From NCBI GenBank assembly GCA_018435055.1, contig JAHDOA010000016.1, positions 1 to 64,000 of the forward strand: a stretch of DNA of 64,000 nucleotides, given 5' to 3'. The notes below the pieces were generated by a model. It saw nothing but the letters and a program-made list of their open reading frames with translations. It ran no database searches and was not told where the DNA came from. The position numbers and the translations under genes are program-made. This document shows, one piece after another, positions 1 to 8,772 of the stretch. This DNA is from Pelotomaculum sp. GTDB lineage: Bacteria > Bacillota > Desulfotomaculia > Desulfotomaculales > Pelotomaculaceae. Position 1 is the first letter of the stretch, and each line of letters starts with the position of its first letter.

Positions 1-1
1 C

Positions 2-565
2 GACGTGGCGCCGCTGCTGAGAAGCGACCGGACCTTCCTGCCGGCCCGGTTTGTGGCCGAGGGCCTGGGCTATCAGGTGGACTGGGACGAAGCGACACAG
101 ACCGTGGTTTGCTGGCCGGCCGGGCAGGAGAAGCCGGACGTAAGCGCGGCTGTGGAATACCTCACCCAATTTGTTGAACAACAGCCTCAACAACCGGTGC
201 AACAGCCGGTGAAGGGCAACAAGGTGAACGGTTACGTCGTACCGGCAAATACGGATTTACATGTATCCACCACAGGTTACAATTATAAAGATAGCATAGT
301 TTTCTCCATTGACATTAAAAAAGGCAACCTGGAGCAAAAGTACGCGGACGCGGAAAGCATACTCTTGCAGACCCTTGACGCTGATACGACCGCCAAGGCT
401 ATAGATTATGCCAAACAGGTGGAATACGCGATAAAAAATATATCCCGTGAAAATCCTATATATTGCCCTACTGCGACCTTTACCTCTCCCAGCGGCATGG
501 CTGTAAGGGTTGGCGGTGGCGGAGGGGACTCGGTGCAATTCGACGTTTGGCAAACAAAAAAATAA
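2..565 (+). CDS. Partial copper amine oxidase N-terminal-domain protein
   Basis: The frame is open to the window edge, so the true start lies upstream and only the last ~187 codons are seen. The first ~35 residues (RTFLPARFVAEGLGYQVDWD followed by EATQTV) match the end of the CuAO N-terminal-like domain, a non-catalytic module common in secreted proteins of Desulfotomaculum-type Firmicutes. A Gln/Pro-rich linker (QQPQQPVQQPV) follows, then an unrecognised C-terminal region ending in a Gly-rich stretch. It lies 19 nt before the next secreted-protein gene, so the two are probably co-transcribed. Both lie inside the probable sigK-intervening element. The exact function is unknown. Confidence 0.6.
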   Translation, partial: DVAPLLRSDRTFLPARFVAEGLGYQVDWDEATQTVVCWPAGQEKPDVSAAVEYLTQFVEQQPQQPVQQPVKGNKVNGYVVPANTDLHVSTTGYNYKDSIVFSIDIKKGNLEQKYADAESILLQTLDADTTAKAIDYAKQVEYAIKNISRENPIYCPTATFTSPSGMAVRVGGGGGDSVQFDVWQTKK

Positions 566-584
566 TCGGGGAGGAAAACAAATA

Positions 585-2648
585 ATGATCAAAAGATTGC
601 CCATAATCGCGGCGGTCTTTTTTCTTTTGACCGTCTTTATAAACCCGGCTTTAGCCGGAACGCCCTACAACGAAACAGCAGCGATAGAAGACGCATTACA
701 AAATTACAATGGATATTATAAGCCCTTTTCGCAGGAAGTACCGGGACAAGATCAAGGTTTACATTATATCACCACCACCGGTCTGAGCAACCTAACCGAT
801 GCAAACGGTAACAGCTACGGCTTTTTGACCTATGGCCAGCCTCATGGAGATCAGAAGGACGGCCAATCGAGATACATCGGCTATACGTATTATGGTGAAG
901 ATTACACCAACATGGACTTTCCCGCCGACAAAAACGCCGGCGGCGCCGACTTCACTAGTCAAAACTGGATTTATCAGCCGTGGGATAACCCGGATGTAAA
1001 AGCAAACAATCCAAATATTAAGAAATTTGATACTGAAGGTCTTCCCAGCGACGGCGACCCCGCGTACCACACCGCGATACTGGCGGGTATAATGGCATAC
1101 GGCGGCACGAACGCCAACAACGGCTACACCATCAGCGAGGCCAGTAACCCGGCATTTTGGAATGAAATCGAAAAATATGTTCATATACTATCCCCGGCTG
1201 CGGCCTATAGCTTTGGGATAGGCAGAATGTGGCACTATGATTCAGACGGATACCCCTGGTATGTCACCGTGCCGATCATGCCGAACGCCCTGCTGCCCGA
1301 ACTGGGCAACCTCAAAGCCGTATCCATCGACCTCGGCGTGCCGCCTGGCCAAAAAGCCGAACCGGGCGCAGAGTACACAGCCACAGTGGTATTTGAAAAC
1401 GAATCCGCAGAAACAATGTTGGGAACGCCTGTAGCTGTCCTGCACGGCCAGTTTCATGCAACCCTGTACGATGAAAACGGCCAGATTTTGCCCAAGAAAG
1501 TTGTAGGCGGCAAGGAAGTCCACGTCGCCGACTTCGATAAAAAGGGCGCGCCAGGGGCTAAGAGAACATTCACCTGCAAGTGGCGCCCCTTCGTTCAGTC
1601 TGAAGACGGCCTTACCGGTATCGTTAACCACAACGATATCGGCAGAGTTCACGATGAAAAAACTTATGATGACAACAAGGTTTCCGCAAAAGTCAATGTA
1701 AAACTGCTGGTAAACCTCATCGCCCTTCGCATGCACCCCGGTTTGCAGGGACAAGCTGAACCCGGCGCAGCCTACACCGCCACGGTAGACTTTAAGAACG
1801 ACAGCGAAAACCCCTTATACGGTGTGCCTGTCGGCGGGTTTAATCGCGAGTATCGCGCCGTGCTGAAAGACGCTTCCGGCAACGCGGTAGAGTACACCGA
1901 CTTTGCGCCTGGGGAAATAAAGAGTTTCTATTTTACCTATCATGCGCCTGACTCCGGCGCGACCAGGATCAGCGGAGTAATCGACACACCACCGTTAGAA
2001 AACAGGTTTGCGGAGATAAGCGAAGACGATAACACCATAAGCTATAACATTACAGTACGTGAAGCGGTACAACCGGTGCATAGCGACCCCCGGCTTCACC
2101 TGCAGGCTTACAGCAAAGCCGGAGAAGACGTTTACGGGAACTGGTGCAGTTCCGTTGCCAGAGAACCCTATACGGCGCGATGGACGGACGACGTAAAAGC
2201 CACTTTAACCATCAACCGTCCGAACCCGCCTAGAGGAACCTTGGACTGGTGGGAAATAAGCTATGCCGACATAACCTACCCGAAGAAAAACCCCGACTTT
2301 CAATTTGGCGATCCCCTGCCGCCTGTGGGTACTGTTACAAAATCATTGAACGTACCCGGCCGGGGATTGGAAGGCCAAAAACAGGCCGCCGTTACATTTG
2401 AAGAAGACTGGGGCATGGACGGGGCGCAGATATACAACGGGATGAGGGGCGAACTCATGGCTGAGTATCCCAAAAACTACCCGATATCAGTCAACTTTAA
2501 GGTAACATACCAATACACCTATACTGTTTGCCATTGCGATGAGGATGGCTGCACTTGCTGGTCTGTAACGGAAACAGGCAGCTACACTGATACAGCTACC
2601 GCCAGCTTGCTAGTAAACGGCACCGGCGTGGGAAGTTACGCAAGTTAG
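585..2648 (+). CDS. Secreted protein with CARDB-like repeats
   Basis: The start is ATG 585, preceded by GGGGAGG at 568-574; an in-frame ATG at 510 lies inside the upstream gene and is less likely. The 687-residue product begins with a clear signal peptide (MIKRLPIIAAVFFLLTVF, cleavage near NPALAG). Two tandem segments share the pattern AEPGAxYTATVxFxN, near residues 265-365 and 385-490, and resemble CARDB-type beta-sandwich adhesion domains. The N-terminal ~220 residues are rich in Tyr, Asn and Gly. A C-terminal stretch has a Cys cluster (VCHCDEDGCTCW). No catalytic motif was recognised. It is likely extracellular or cell-surface cargo of the skin-like element. Confidence 0.65.
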   Translation: MIKRLPIIAAVFFLLTVFINPALAGTPYNETAAIEDALQNYNGYYKPFSQEVPGQDQGLHYITTTGLSNLTDANGNSYGFLTYGQPHGDQKDGQSRYIGYTYYGEDYTNMDFPADKNAGGADFTSQNWIYQPWDNPDVKANNPNIKKFDTEGLPSDGDPAYHTAILAGIMAYGGTNANNGYTISEASNPAFWNEIEKYVHILSPAAAYSFGIGRMWHYDSDGYPWYVTVPIMPNALLPELGNLKAVSIDLGVPPGQKAEPGAEYTATVVFENESAETMLGTPVAVLHGQFHATLYDENGQILPKKVVGGKEVHVADFDKKGAPGAKRTFTCKWRPFVQSEDGLTGIVNHNDIGRVHDEKTYDDNKVSAKVNVKLLVNLIALRMHPGLQGQAEPGAAYTATVDFKNDSENPLYGVPVGGFNREYRAVLKDASGNAVEYTDFAPGEIKSFYFTYHAPDSGATRISGVIDTPPLENRFAEISEDDNTISYNITVREAVQPVHSDPRLHLQAYSKAGEDVYGNWCSSVAREPYTARWTDDVKATLTINRPNPPRGTLDWWEISYADITYPKKNPDFQFGDPLPPVGTVTKSLNVPGRGLEGQKQAAVTFEEDWGMDGAQIYNGMRGELMAEYPKNYPISVNFKVTYQYTYTVCHCDEDGCTCWSVTETGSYTDTATASLLVNGTGVGSYAS

Positions 2649-2720
2649 AAATAAGGTGCTATCGTAGCTATCGGACAAATTGTCGTTTGCATATTATGTA
2701 TATGTAAGGGGTGATGATTA

Positions 2721-2876
2721 ATGAACGCAGTTTTTGCCGAGAAAAAAACTGATCGCCCGGTGGTAAAAATAGTATATTCTAAGAATGGGAACAGCGGCTT
2801 GAAAGAAGCGTATCGGCTACTTGCCAGAAAGGTGTTGGAAGTAAAGAAATGCAAGCAGCAATCTATGTCAGAGTAA
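2721..2876 (+). CDS. 51-aa ORF overlapping recombinase start (possible accessory factor)
   Basis: ATG 2721 follows a good Shine-Dalgarno (AAGGGGTGATG at 2706-2716). The product is 51 residues, basic, and contains [18 protein letters not shown], likely helical. The stop at 2874-2876 lies 28 nt inside the recombinase gene, so the two are probably translationally coupled. I recall short ORFs with an EAYR-type helix sitting just upstream of large serine recombinases in Firmicutes. A role as recombination directionality factor is inference only. Confidence 0.5.
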   Translation: MNAVFAEKKTDRPVVKIVYSKNGNSGLKEAYRLLARKVLEVKKCKQQSMSE

Positions 2877-4351
2877 GTACGGATGACCAGGCGCGGCATG
2901 GCTTCTCTCTCGCAGAACAAAGGGAAGCTTGCCGCGCCCGGGCTTCTAGCCTGGGTGCCTCGACAATTAGAGAATTTGCTGACGAGGGTATATCCGGCAG
3001 CATCATGGATAGGCCCGGACTCACTTCTTTGAGGGGCGCTGTCAGAAACAACCAGGTTGATTTACTTGTGGTCCGTGATCCGGATCGGCTGTCGCGGAAG
3101 CTATCACACCAATTGTTACTCACCGAGGAAATTGAAAAGGCAGGTGTAAGGCTTGAATTCCTTGATTTCGACTGGAAGGACAGTCCGGAGGGCAGATTGT
3201 TTTATTCGGTACGAGGGGCAATATCGGAGTACGAACGCGAAAAAATTCGTGACAGGATGTCCAGGGGGAAGGATCAAAAAGCTAGGCAAGGTGGTATACC
3301 GATAGGCTTTTACAACTACGGCTATAACTATTTCCCCGATACGGGCAAGGTCACGATAAATGATGCTGAAGCGCCAATGGTGAAAAATATTTTCATCTGG
3401 TTCGCTTATGAAGACATTGGTATGAATGGTATCGCTAGGAGGCTCAACGAAACAGGAATTCCCACCAGGAAAGGCAGAGGGAAATGGCATCGTAATGTAA
3501 TCAGGCAAATATTAAGAAATCCTGTTTATATTGGTTATTGGAATTATAAAGATTTTTCAATACCAGTGCCTAGTATTGTAGATGCGGAAACATGGAATAA
3601 AGCACAGCAAAAACTAAAAGAGGCCCGCCGGTTGTGGGCTGGGTTAAGTAAAAACGATTACCTACTATCAGGTATAATCTCTTGCTCAGAGTGCGGTAAT
3701 ACTATGACCGGTGTTTATACAAAATGGTGGGATAAAAAAGAACGCCGATATACTTGCCGAAAAAACAGTCAAGGAGCTAAAAATAAGGGTTGCGTTCCGG
3801 CGAAGGCATTGCCGGCGCAGGTAATCGAGGACGCTGTATGGGAGCAAATACAAATCTGGTTGGATGATCCTGATGCACTCGCCAACGAAGTAATCAGTGA
3901 AGAACCCAGAGAGGAAGAGCTGAGACAGGAGTTAGTCCGAATTGAGGAACACATAAATAACAATGATAAGGGACGCGGTAACATCCTTGATTCGCTCGCT
4001 CTTGGGTTGATCGAACTAGACGCAATTACAAAAAACAAGCTCGCTGATTTAAAACGCAGGAAAGAAAGGCTCGAAAATAGAAAAAGGGAATTGGAAACAG
4101 TTTTAAGTGAGGCCCAAAGGCACGTGGCCGGCCTGGAAGAGTTAAGGTTAATTTCAAAACAGATTTTGTCAAGGCTAAGCTGTTTGGATTTTGATGATAG
4201 GAAGGCCCTTGTTAGGTTACTTGTCTCCCAGGTGATAATTGCCGGGCGAAGTCGGCCTGGCCGGAACGGCCTAAAAGATATACAAATTACCATAGTAGCC
4301 AAACTTCCGGAACAAATAGATGGTTCCATTTTTTCTAATATTTTACGCTAG
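2849..4351 (+). CDS. Large serine recombinase, SpoIVCA-like
   Basis: 500 residues. The N-terminal resolvase domain has the catalytic Ser in YVRVSTDDQ (Ser10), a conserved [10 protein letters not shown] segment and the long helix [14 protein letters not shown] Recombinase domain follows (about 155-260, with [15 protein letters not shown]), then a zinc ribbon (CSECG at ~278 with later C-x-C pairs), a coiled coil (about 350-430) and a C-terminal tail. This is the usual architecture and length of large serine integrases. The gene is convergent with, and overlaps by 17 bp, a sigK gene that stops abruptly after ARCIENEI. That is the same arrangement as spoIVCA beside spoIVCB in the B. subtilis skin element, so it most likely excises the element from sigK in the mother cell. 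The start is ATG 2849, read out of the 51-aa ORF. Confidence 0.85.
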   Translation: MQAAIYVRVSTDDQARHGFSLAEQREACRARASSLGASTIREFADEGISGSIMDRPGLTSLRGAVRNNQVDLLVVRDPDRLSRKLSHQLLLTEEIEKAGVRLEFLDFDWKDSPEGRLFYSVRGAISEYEREKIRDRMSRGKDQKARQGGIPIGFYNYGYNYFPDTGKVTINDAEAPMVKNIFIWFAYEDIGMNGIARRLNETGIPTRKGRGKWHRNVIRQILRNPVYIGYWNYKDFSIPVPSIVDAETWNKAQQKLKEARRLWAGLSKNDYLLSGIISCSECGNTMTGVYTKWWDKKERRYTCRKNSQGAKNKGCVPAKALPAQVIEDAVWEQIQIWLDDPDALANEVISEEPREEELRQELVRIEEHINNNDKGRGNILDSLALGLIELDAITKNKLADLKRRKERLENRKRELETVLSEAQRHVAGLEELRLISKQILSRLSCLDFDDRKALVRLLVSQVIIAGRSRPGRNGLKDIQITIVAKLPEQIDGSIFSNILR

Positions 4352-4712
4352 TCTTTGTTATTGAGATTTCGTTTTCAATGCACCTGGCCGCATAGGTGGC
4401 CAGCCGGGTACCTTTACCAGGATTAAAGGTGTTGATTGCTTTGATCAGACCGATGGAACCGATGGAAATCAGGTCGTCAGGGTCCTCGCCGGCGTTGTCG
4501 AATTTTTTGGCGATGTGTGCGACCAGGCGCAGGTTCCGCTCCGTCAGCACATTGCGGGCTTTCTCATCTCCCCGTTTCAAGAGTTTGAGGTATTTTGCTT
4601 CTTCCTCCTCCGACAGCGGCTGTGGGAAGGTATTGTTGGCAATATATGAGACGAGCAATAGGAGGCCATTTACTAATGATAAAAGGGTCAAGGTCCAGAG
4701 ACCTGACAGCAT
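4335..4712 (-). CDS. sigK: Sigma-K N-terminal half (gene split by skin-like element)
   Basis: ATG 4712 is preceded on the minus strand by AGGGGGGGGG, 8 nt upstream. The first ~20 residues are a hydrophobic pro-sequence ([18 protein letters not shown]), then [41 protein letters not shown] and [17 protein letters not shown]. These match the pro-region and region 2 of pro-sigma-K. After ENEI (about residue 114) the family continues LMHLR, but here the frame reads SITKTSVKY and stops inside the recombinase gene. Regions 3 and 4 are missing. The breakpoint matches the site where the B. subtilis skin element splits spoIVCB from spoIIIC. The remaining half should lie left of the window on the same strand. 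Confidence 0.85.
   Translation of the reverse strand: MLSGLWTLTLLSLVNGLLLLVSYIANNTFPQPLSEEEEAKYLKLLKRGDEKARNVLTERNLRLVAHIAKKFDNAGEDPDDLISIGSIGLIKAINTFNPGKGTRLATYAARCIENEISITKTSVKY
4360..4380. other. Probable recombination (att) junction in sigK
   Basis: Minus-strand codons for I-E-N-E-I occupy 4379 to 4365. Similarity to sigK ends there, and the sequence beyond belongs to the element. In B. subtilis skin the 5-bp crossover AATGA lies in the same ENE codons; the corresponding bases here are AACGA (4369-4373). The exact core cannot be set without the other end. Confidence 0.6.
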
Positions 4713-4926
4713 CCGCTTACCCCCCCCCTGAATTCGCATGCTATTTATCATATGCGCCGCCGGCGAGTTGCGTGCGTCAATAATGAAATCTTTTTAAAGG
4801 ATTTTTGGGCTATCCGGAGAAAATAGGGAGAAAATAATATGTCAGGTCTATGGAAATTTCAACATCGACAAAAACACCGGATTCACATCAGATGGATTAG
4901 ATATCTTGAATAAAGGGGACGGGAAA

Positions 4927-5544
4927 ATGGCCGATGTCGCGGGAGTTATCCTGGCTGGCGGAAAAAGCAGGCGGATGGGTACGGACAAAGCTCTTTTGAC
5001 TGTCGGCAGAGATGCCATGATCGAGCGCGTTGCTGCGGAACTGGGCAAGGTATTTAAAGAAATTCTGATCAGCGGGGGAAATGAGGAGATAGGCGCGCGC
5101 CTGGGTTTAAAGGTAGTGCCGGACCTGATCAAGGGCTGGGGTCCCTTGAGCGGCATACACGCTTCGCTGCTGGCCGCTCAAAGCCGTAAGTGCCTGTTAG
5201 TGCCGTGTGATATGCCTTTTTTGAGCGCCGAGTTAGCAAGGATCATGGCCGGGCTGTCGGATGGCTATGACGTTACTGTTCCCCAGCACGGCGATTACCT
5301 GCAGCCCCTGTTCGCGGTATACGACAAGAACTGTATCCGGGCTGTAGAGGAAGCTTTAAGGGACGGCAGGCACAAGGTGGCAGATATTTACCCTCGGGTT
5401 CGGGTAAAATATGTCAGTGAAATGATTTTAAGAGCCGCCGCTGATATCGATACCGTGTTTTTTAATGTGAACACGCCGCTGGACCTGGAAAAGGCAAGGA
5501 TTATGGAAAAAAAAAGAAGTAAGGTCAGGACTACCAATTGCTGA
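4927..5544 (+). CDS. mobA: Molybdenum cofactor guanylyltransferase MobA
   Basis: This enzyme transfers GMP from GTP to molybdopterin to make the guanine dinucleotide cofactor. The N-terminus shows the nucleotidyltransferase signature GVILAGGKSRRMGTDKALL. Later come KVVPDLIKGWGPLSGIHASL and VPCDMPFLS, the metal-binding Asp motif; the C-terminal part has LDLEKA. It is about 205 aa, normal for the family. ATG 4927 is chosen because AAAGGGGACGGG lies just upstream; a TTG at 4906 is the alternative. It overlaps yqeG by 7 nt. It could supply cofactor to formate dehydrogenase or other molybdo/tungsto-enzymes, which are not in the window. Confidence 0.85.
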   Translation: MADVAGVILAGGKSRRMGTDKALLTVGRDAMIERVAAELGKVFKEILISGGNEEIGARLGLKVVPDLIKGWGPLSGIHASLLAAQSRKCLLVPCDMPFLSAELARIMAGLSDGYDVTVPQHGDYLQPLFAVYDKNCIRAVEEALRDGRHKVADIYPRVRVKYVSEMILRAAADIDTVFFNVNTPLDLEKARIMEKKRSKVRTTNC

Positions 5545-6062
5545 AACAGCTTTATCCGCGTTTATATGTATCCTCAATACTGGAAATTAACCCCGGTTTA
5601 CTGAAAAGTCTGGGGCTAAAAGGTGTCATTTTTGATCTTGACAATACCATTGTCCGGCGGGACTCGCTGAAAACCCCTCCGGAAGTGTTGAAACTGGTGT
5701 CGGAAATGCGCCGGGAGGGTTTCAAGCTGGGCATAGTCTCCAATAACTCCCGCCGGCGGGTGGAAGCAATTGCCACGGAAATGGATATGCCGGCTGTGCA
5801 CCGGGCGGTTAAACCGCTGGCCGGGCCGTTTCGCCGCGCCCTTAAACTGCTGGGTACCAGCCCCCATGAAACTGCTCTGGTGGGAGACCAGATATTTACC
5901 GATATACTTGGGGGGAATATGGCCGGCCTGTATACCATCCTGGTTGTTCCTATGAAAGGAAAAGATTTCTGGGGCACCAGGTTGATCTCCCGCCACCTGG
6001 AAAAAATAGTGCTGGCCCGTCTAAAGAAAAAACCGGAGGTATATCATGGCAAGTGGGATTAG
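5538..6062 (+). CDS. yqeG: YqeG-family HAD-IIIA phosphatase
   Basis: 174 residues, TTG start overlapping the mobA stop. It has the YqeG opening (LYPRLYVSSILEINPGLLKS), HAD motif I IFDLDNTIV (Asp pair), motif II IVSNNSRRR and motif III/IV VGDQIFTDILGGN. YqeG proteins are predicted cytoplasmic phosphatases; PGP phosphatase activity is known for relatives. It is followed, with a 17-nt overlap, by aroE. B. subtilis also has yqeG close to aroE, which supports orthology. Confidence 0.88.
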   Translation: MLKQLYPRLYVSSILEINPGLLKSLGLKGVIFDLDNTIVRRDSLKTPPEVLKLVSEMRREGFKLGIVSNNSRRRVEAIATEMDMPAVHRAVKPLAGPFRRALKLLGTSPHETALVGDQIFTDILGGNMAGLYTILVVPMKGKDFWGTRLISRHLEKIVLARLKKKPEVYHGKWD

Positions 6063-6927
6063 CGGATGTACAAAAGTATGTGCTATTTTTGGCTGCCCGG
6101 TGGAGCATACTTTTTCGCCGGTCATGCATAACGCGGCTTTTGCCGCCACCGGGCTAAATTATGTCTATGTGCCTTTCACGGTAGCGCCGCGCTCTTTAGA
6201 CGCGGCGGTAGAGGCAATCAGAGTCTTGGGTCTGGCCGGAGTAAATTTAACGGTCCCCCACAAGGAGGCCGTATTGCCTCTGTTGGACGAGCTTTCGGAT
6301 GAGGCGGACAGGATTGGCGCCGTCAATACCATCATTAACCGCGATGGGTACCTTTATGGCGAAAATACTGATGGCAAAGGCTACTTAAAGGCTCTGCGGG
6401 AGGCCGGCTTTGCTCCCGAAGGCAGGACGGTACTGTTTCTGGGCGCAGGCGGTTCGGCGCGCGCTGTGGCGGTGCAGCTGGCGCTGGCTGGGGTGGGCAA
6501 AATAGTTTTTGCCAACCGTACTGAGGCCAGAGCTGCCGATTTGGCCCGTTTTGTCGCCGGGAAAACAGGGGTCCAGGTGGAGCTTGTGACCTGGCCGGCG
6601 CAGGCCGGTGATAAATTGCCGGAACAGACGCTGGCGGGCGCCGATCTGGTGGTGCAGACTACTTCCCTGGGCATGAGCCCTAAAGTCTATGAAACTGTGC
6701 CGCTACCTTTTGCCAGCTTCAGGCCGGGACAGGTGGCCTCGGACCTGGTGTACAATCCGGTCGAAACACTATTTTTAAAGAAAGCTAGACTAGCCGGCGC
6801 TGTTACTGTCAGCGGCTTGGGCATGCTCCTGCACCAGGGGGCACTGGCTTTCGAGTTGTGGACGGGTGTCCCGGCGCCCCTGGCCGTAATGCGGGAAGTG
6901 CTGAAAAAGGGATTGTTAAACAGGTAA
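6046..6927 (+). CDS. aroE: Shikimate dehydrogenase
   Basis: Reduces 3-dehydroshikimate to shikimate with NADPH. 293 residues, ATG 6046 behind GGAGG. The substrate site shows EHTFSPVMHN and NLTVPHK (catalytic Lys about residue 73), plus GENTDGKGY with the conserved Asp. The cofactor domain has LGAGGSARAVAVQLA and FANRTEARA, typical of NADP binding. A C-terminal GMLLHQGALAFELW segment completes the family pattern. It is the first of four shikimate genes transcribed together (aroE, aroC, aroK, aroB), with a 161-nt gap before aroC. Confidence 0.95.
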   Translation: MASGISGCTKVCAIFGCPVEHTFSPVMHNAAFAATGLNYVYVPFTVAPRSLDAAVEAIRVLGLAGVNLTVPHKEAVLPLLDELSDEADRIGAVNTIINRDGYLYGENTDGKGYLKALREAGFAPEGRTVLFLGAGGSARAVAVQLALAGVGKIVFANRTEARAADLARFVAGKTGVQVELVTWPAQAGDKLPEQTLAGADLVVQTTSLGMSPKVYETVPLPFASFRPGQVASDLVYNPVETLFLKKARLAGAVTVSGLGMLLHQGALAFELWTGVPAPLAVMREVLKKGLLNR

Positions 6928-7088
6928 GGGAAGTAGCCTCAACCGCATGTCTTTGGCGGGTTAATCCCCGAAAATAAATATTTTTTTATGCCGGTTGCGC
7001 CGCTTTTTTGCGGCATGGATGTCTTAGTTGAAATTTATTTCTATAAGCGTATATACACGGTACTCTTTTAAGCCAATGGGAGGAAAAA

Positions 7089-8249
7089 ATGCTAAGGTAC
7101 TTAACCGCTGGAGAGTCCCACGGGCCGGCTCTGGTTGCTGTGATCGAGGGCCTGCCGGCCGGGCTGGCTCTTTCCGCCGCATATATTAACACGCAGCTGG
7201 CCCGCCGCCAGAGCGGATATGGCCGTGGCGCCAGGATGAAGATTGAGGCCGACGTGGCGTGTTTTTTGTCCGGCGTGCGGGGCGGTATTACTCTGGGTAG
7301 CCCGGTAGCCATATTGATTGAAAATAAAGACTGGGCCAACTGGTCGCAGGTGATGGCGCCGGAGCAGGACGCCCGGGTGGACCAGCGAGTGGTGACCAGG
7401 CCCCGCCCCGGGCATGCCGACCTGGCCGGGGTTTTGAAATATGGTCACGGGGACATTAGAAATGTCCTGGAGCGTTCCAGCGCCCGGGAGACCGCGGCCC
7501 GGGTGGCGGTTGGCACTGTCGCCCGCAAGCTGCTGGCTGAGCTGGGCATGGAAATAATAGGGCATGTGTTGCAGATCGGCGGTGTGGCCGCGGCTGTTGA
7601 CGGGCTTGGCCTGGCGGAGCTAAAAGAACGCGCGGCCGCGTCCGGGCTGCTATGCGCTGATCACCGGGCTGAGCGGGAAATGATCGCGGCGATAGACCAG
7701 GCCAGGCATGATGGGGATTCACTTGGCGGTATCTTTGAAATCAGGGCTGCCGGCGTGCCACCCGGTCTGGGCAGCCATGTCCACTGGGACCGCAAGCTTG
7801 ACGCCCGGCTGGCGGCGGCGTTAATGAGCATCCAGGCTGTGAAGGGCGTTGAGGTCGGCCTGGGCTTTGACGCTTCAGCCAGGACGGGCTCGCAGGTACA
7901 GGACGAAATTTTTTACGAAAAGGGGCGGGGCTTCTACCGGCGCACCAACCAGGCCGGTGGTATTGAAGGCGGCATGAGCAACGGTGAAGAAATAACGCTG
8001 CGTACGGCCATGAAGCCCATTCCCACGCTTAACCGCCCGCTGCAGAGCGTCGATCTGATCAGCAAAAAACCTTTGGCCGCTGCGGTGGAGCGCTCGGACG
8101 TGTGCGCCGTGCCGGCCGCCTGCGTGGTAGGGGAAGCGGTAACAGCCTGGGAGCTGGCCTGCGCCTGTATGGAAAAATTCGGCGGGGACAGCATGGAGGA
8201 ACTGCGAAGGCATATGGACAGCTATCTGATCGCCTTAAGGCAGGTTTAA
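7089..8249 (+). CDS. aroC: Chorismate synthase
   Basis: Converts EPSP to chorismate using reduced FMN. 386 residues, full length. Signature blocks: [19 protein letters not shown] at the start, [49 protein letters not shown], and a C-terminal [13 protein letters not shown] and [13 protein letters not shown] 7089 has GGGAGG 8 nt upstream. The stop is 4 nt before aroK, so the genes are in one operon. Confidence 0.96.
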   Translation: MLRYLTAGESHGPALVAVIEGLPAGLALSAAYINTQLARRQSGYGRGARMKIEADVACFLSGVRGGITLGSPVAILIENKDWANWSQVMAPEQDARVDQRVVTRPRPGHADLAGVLKYGHGDIRNVLERSSARETAARVAVGTVARKLLAELGMEIIGHVLQIGGVAAAVDGLGLAELKERAAASGLLCADHRAEREMIAAIDQARHDGDSLGGIFEIRAAGVPPGLGSHVHWDRKLDARLAAALMSIQAVKGVEVGLGFDASARTGSQVQDEIFYEKGRGFYRRTNQAGGIEGGMSNGEEITLRTAMKPIPTLNRPLQSVDLISKKPLAAAVERSDVCAVPAACVVGEAVTAWELACACMEKFGGDSMEELRRHMDSYLIALRQV

Positions 8250-8253
8250 TTTT

Positions 8254-8772
8254 ATGAAAAATATTGTTATTATCGGCTTTATGGCCACCGGCAAGTCCAC
8301 TGTTGGGCGCTATCTGGCGCAGCGCTTGAAACGCCCCTTTATTGATACGGATAAGGAAATTGAGGCGGTGACCGGGAAGACTGTAGCGCAGATTTTTGCC
8401 AGGGACGGGGAAAAGCGCTTTCGTTCCGAAGAAAACCTGCTGGTAAAAAAACTTGTTTTAAAAAAAGGGCTGATTATTGCCACCGGCGGCGGTATGGTGT
8501 TGAATCCGGAAAATTTCAGGCTCCTTAAGGAAAATGGTATATTGATCGCCCTGACTGCTGCCCCTGATATTATCTACCAGCGGGTTAAGGGCAAAAGAGA
8601 CCGCCCCCTGCTGGCCAAAGGCGACCTCAGGGAAAATATCAAGACGGTGCTGCAAGAACGCGAGGGCATTTATCAGGAAGCGGACCTGACTGTGGATACC
8701 GGTATCTGCAGTGCTAACGAGGCAGTTGAGCAAATCATTTCTTATCTGGAAGAAAGGAAGTCTCTGGGATGA
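8254..8772 (+). CDS. aroK: Shikimate kinase
   Basis: Phosphorylates shikimate at the 3-OH. 172 residues. It has the Walker A GFMATGKSTVG (residues 7-17), shikimate-binding DTDKEIE and FRSEE, the ATGGGMV glycine-rich loop, and the lid region KRDRPLL. Length and motif order are typical. It overlaps aroB by four bases (ATGA), indicating translational coupling. Confidence 0.94.
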   Translation: MKNIVIIGFMATGKSTVGRYLAQRLKRPFIDTDKEIEAVTGKTVAQIFARDGEKRFRSEENLLVKKLVLKKGLIIATGGGMVLNPENFRLLKENGILIALTAAPDIIYQRVKGKRDRPLLAKGDLRENIKTVLQEREGIYQEADLTVDTGICSANEAVEQIISYLEERKSLG

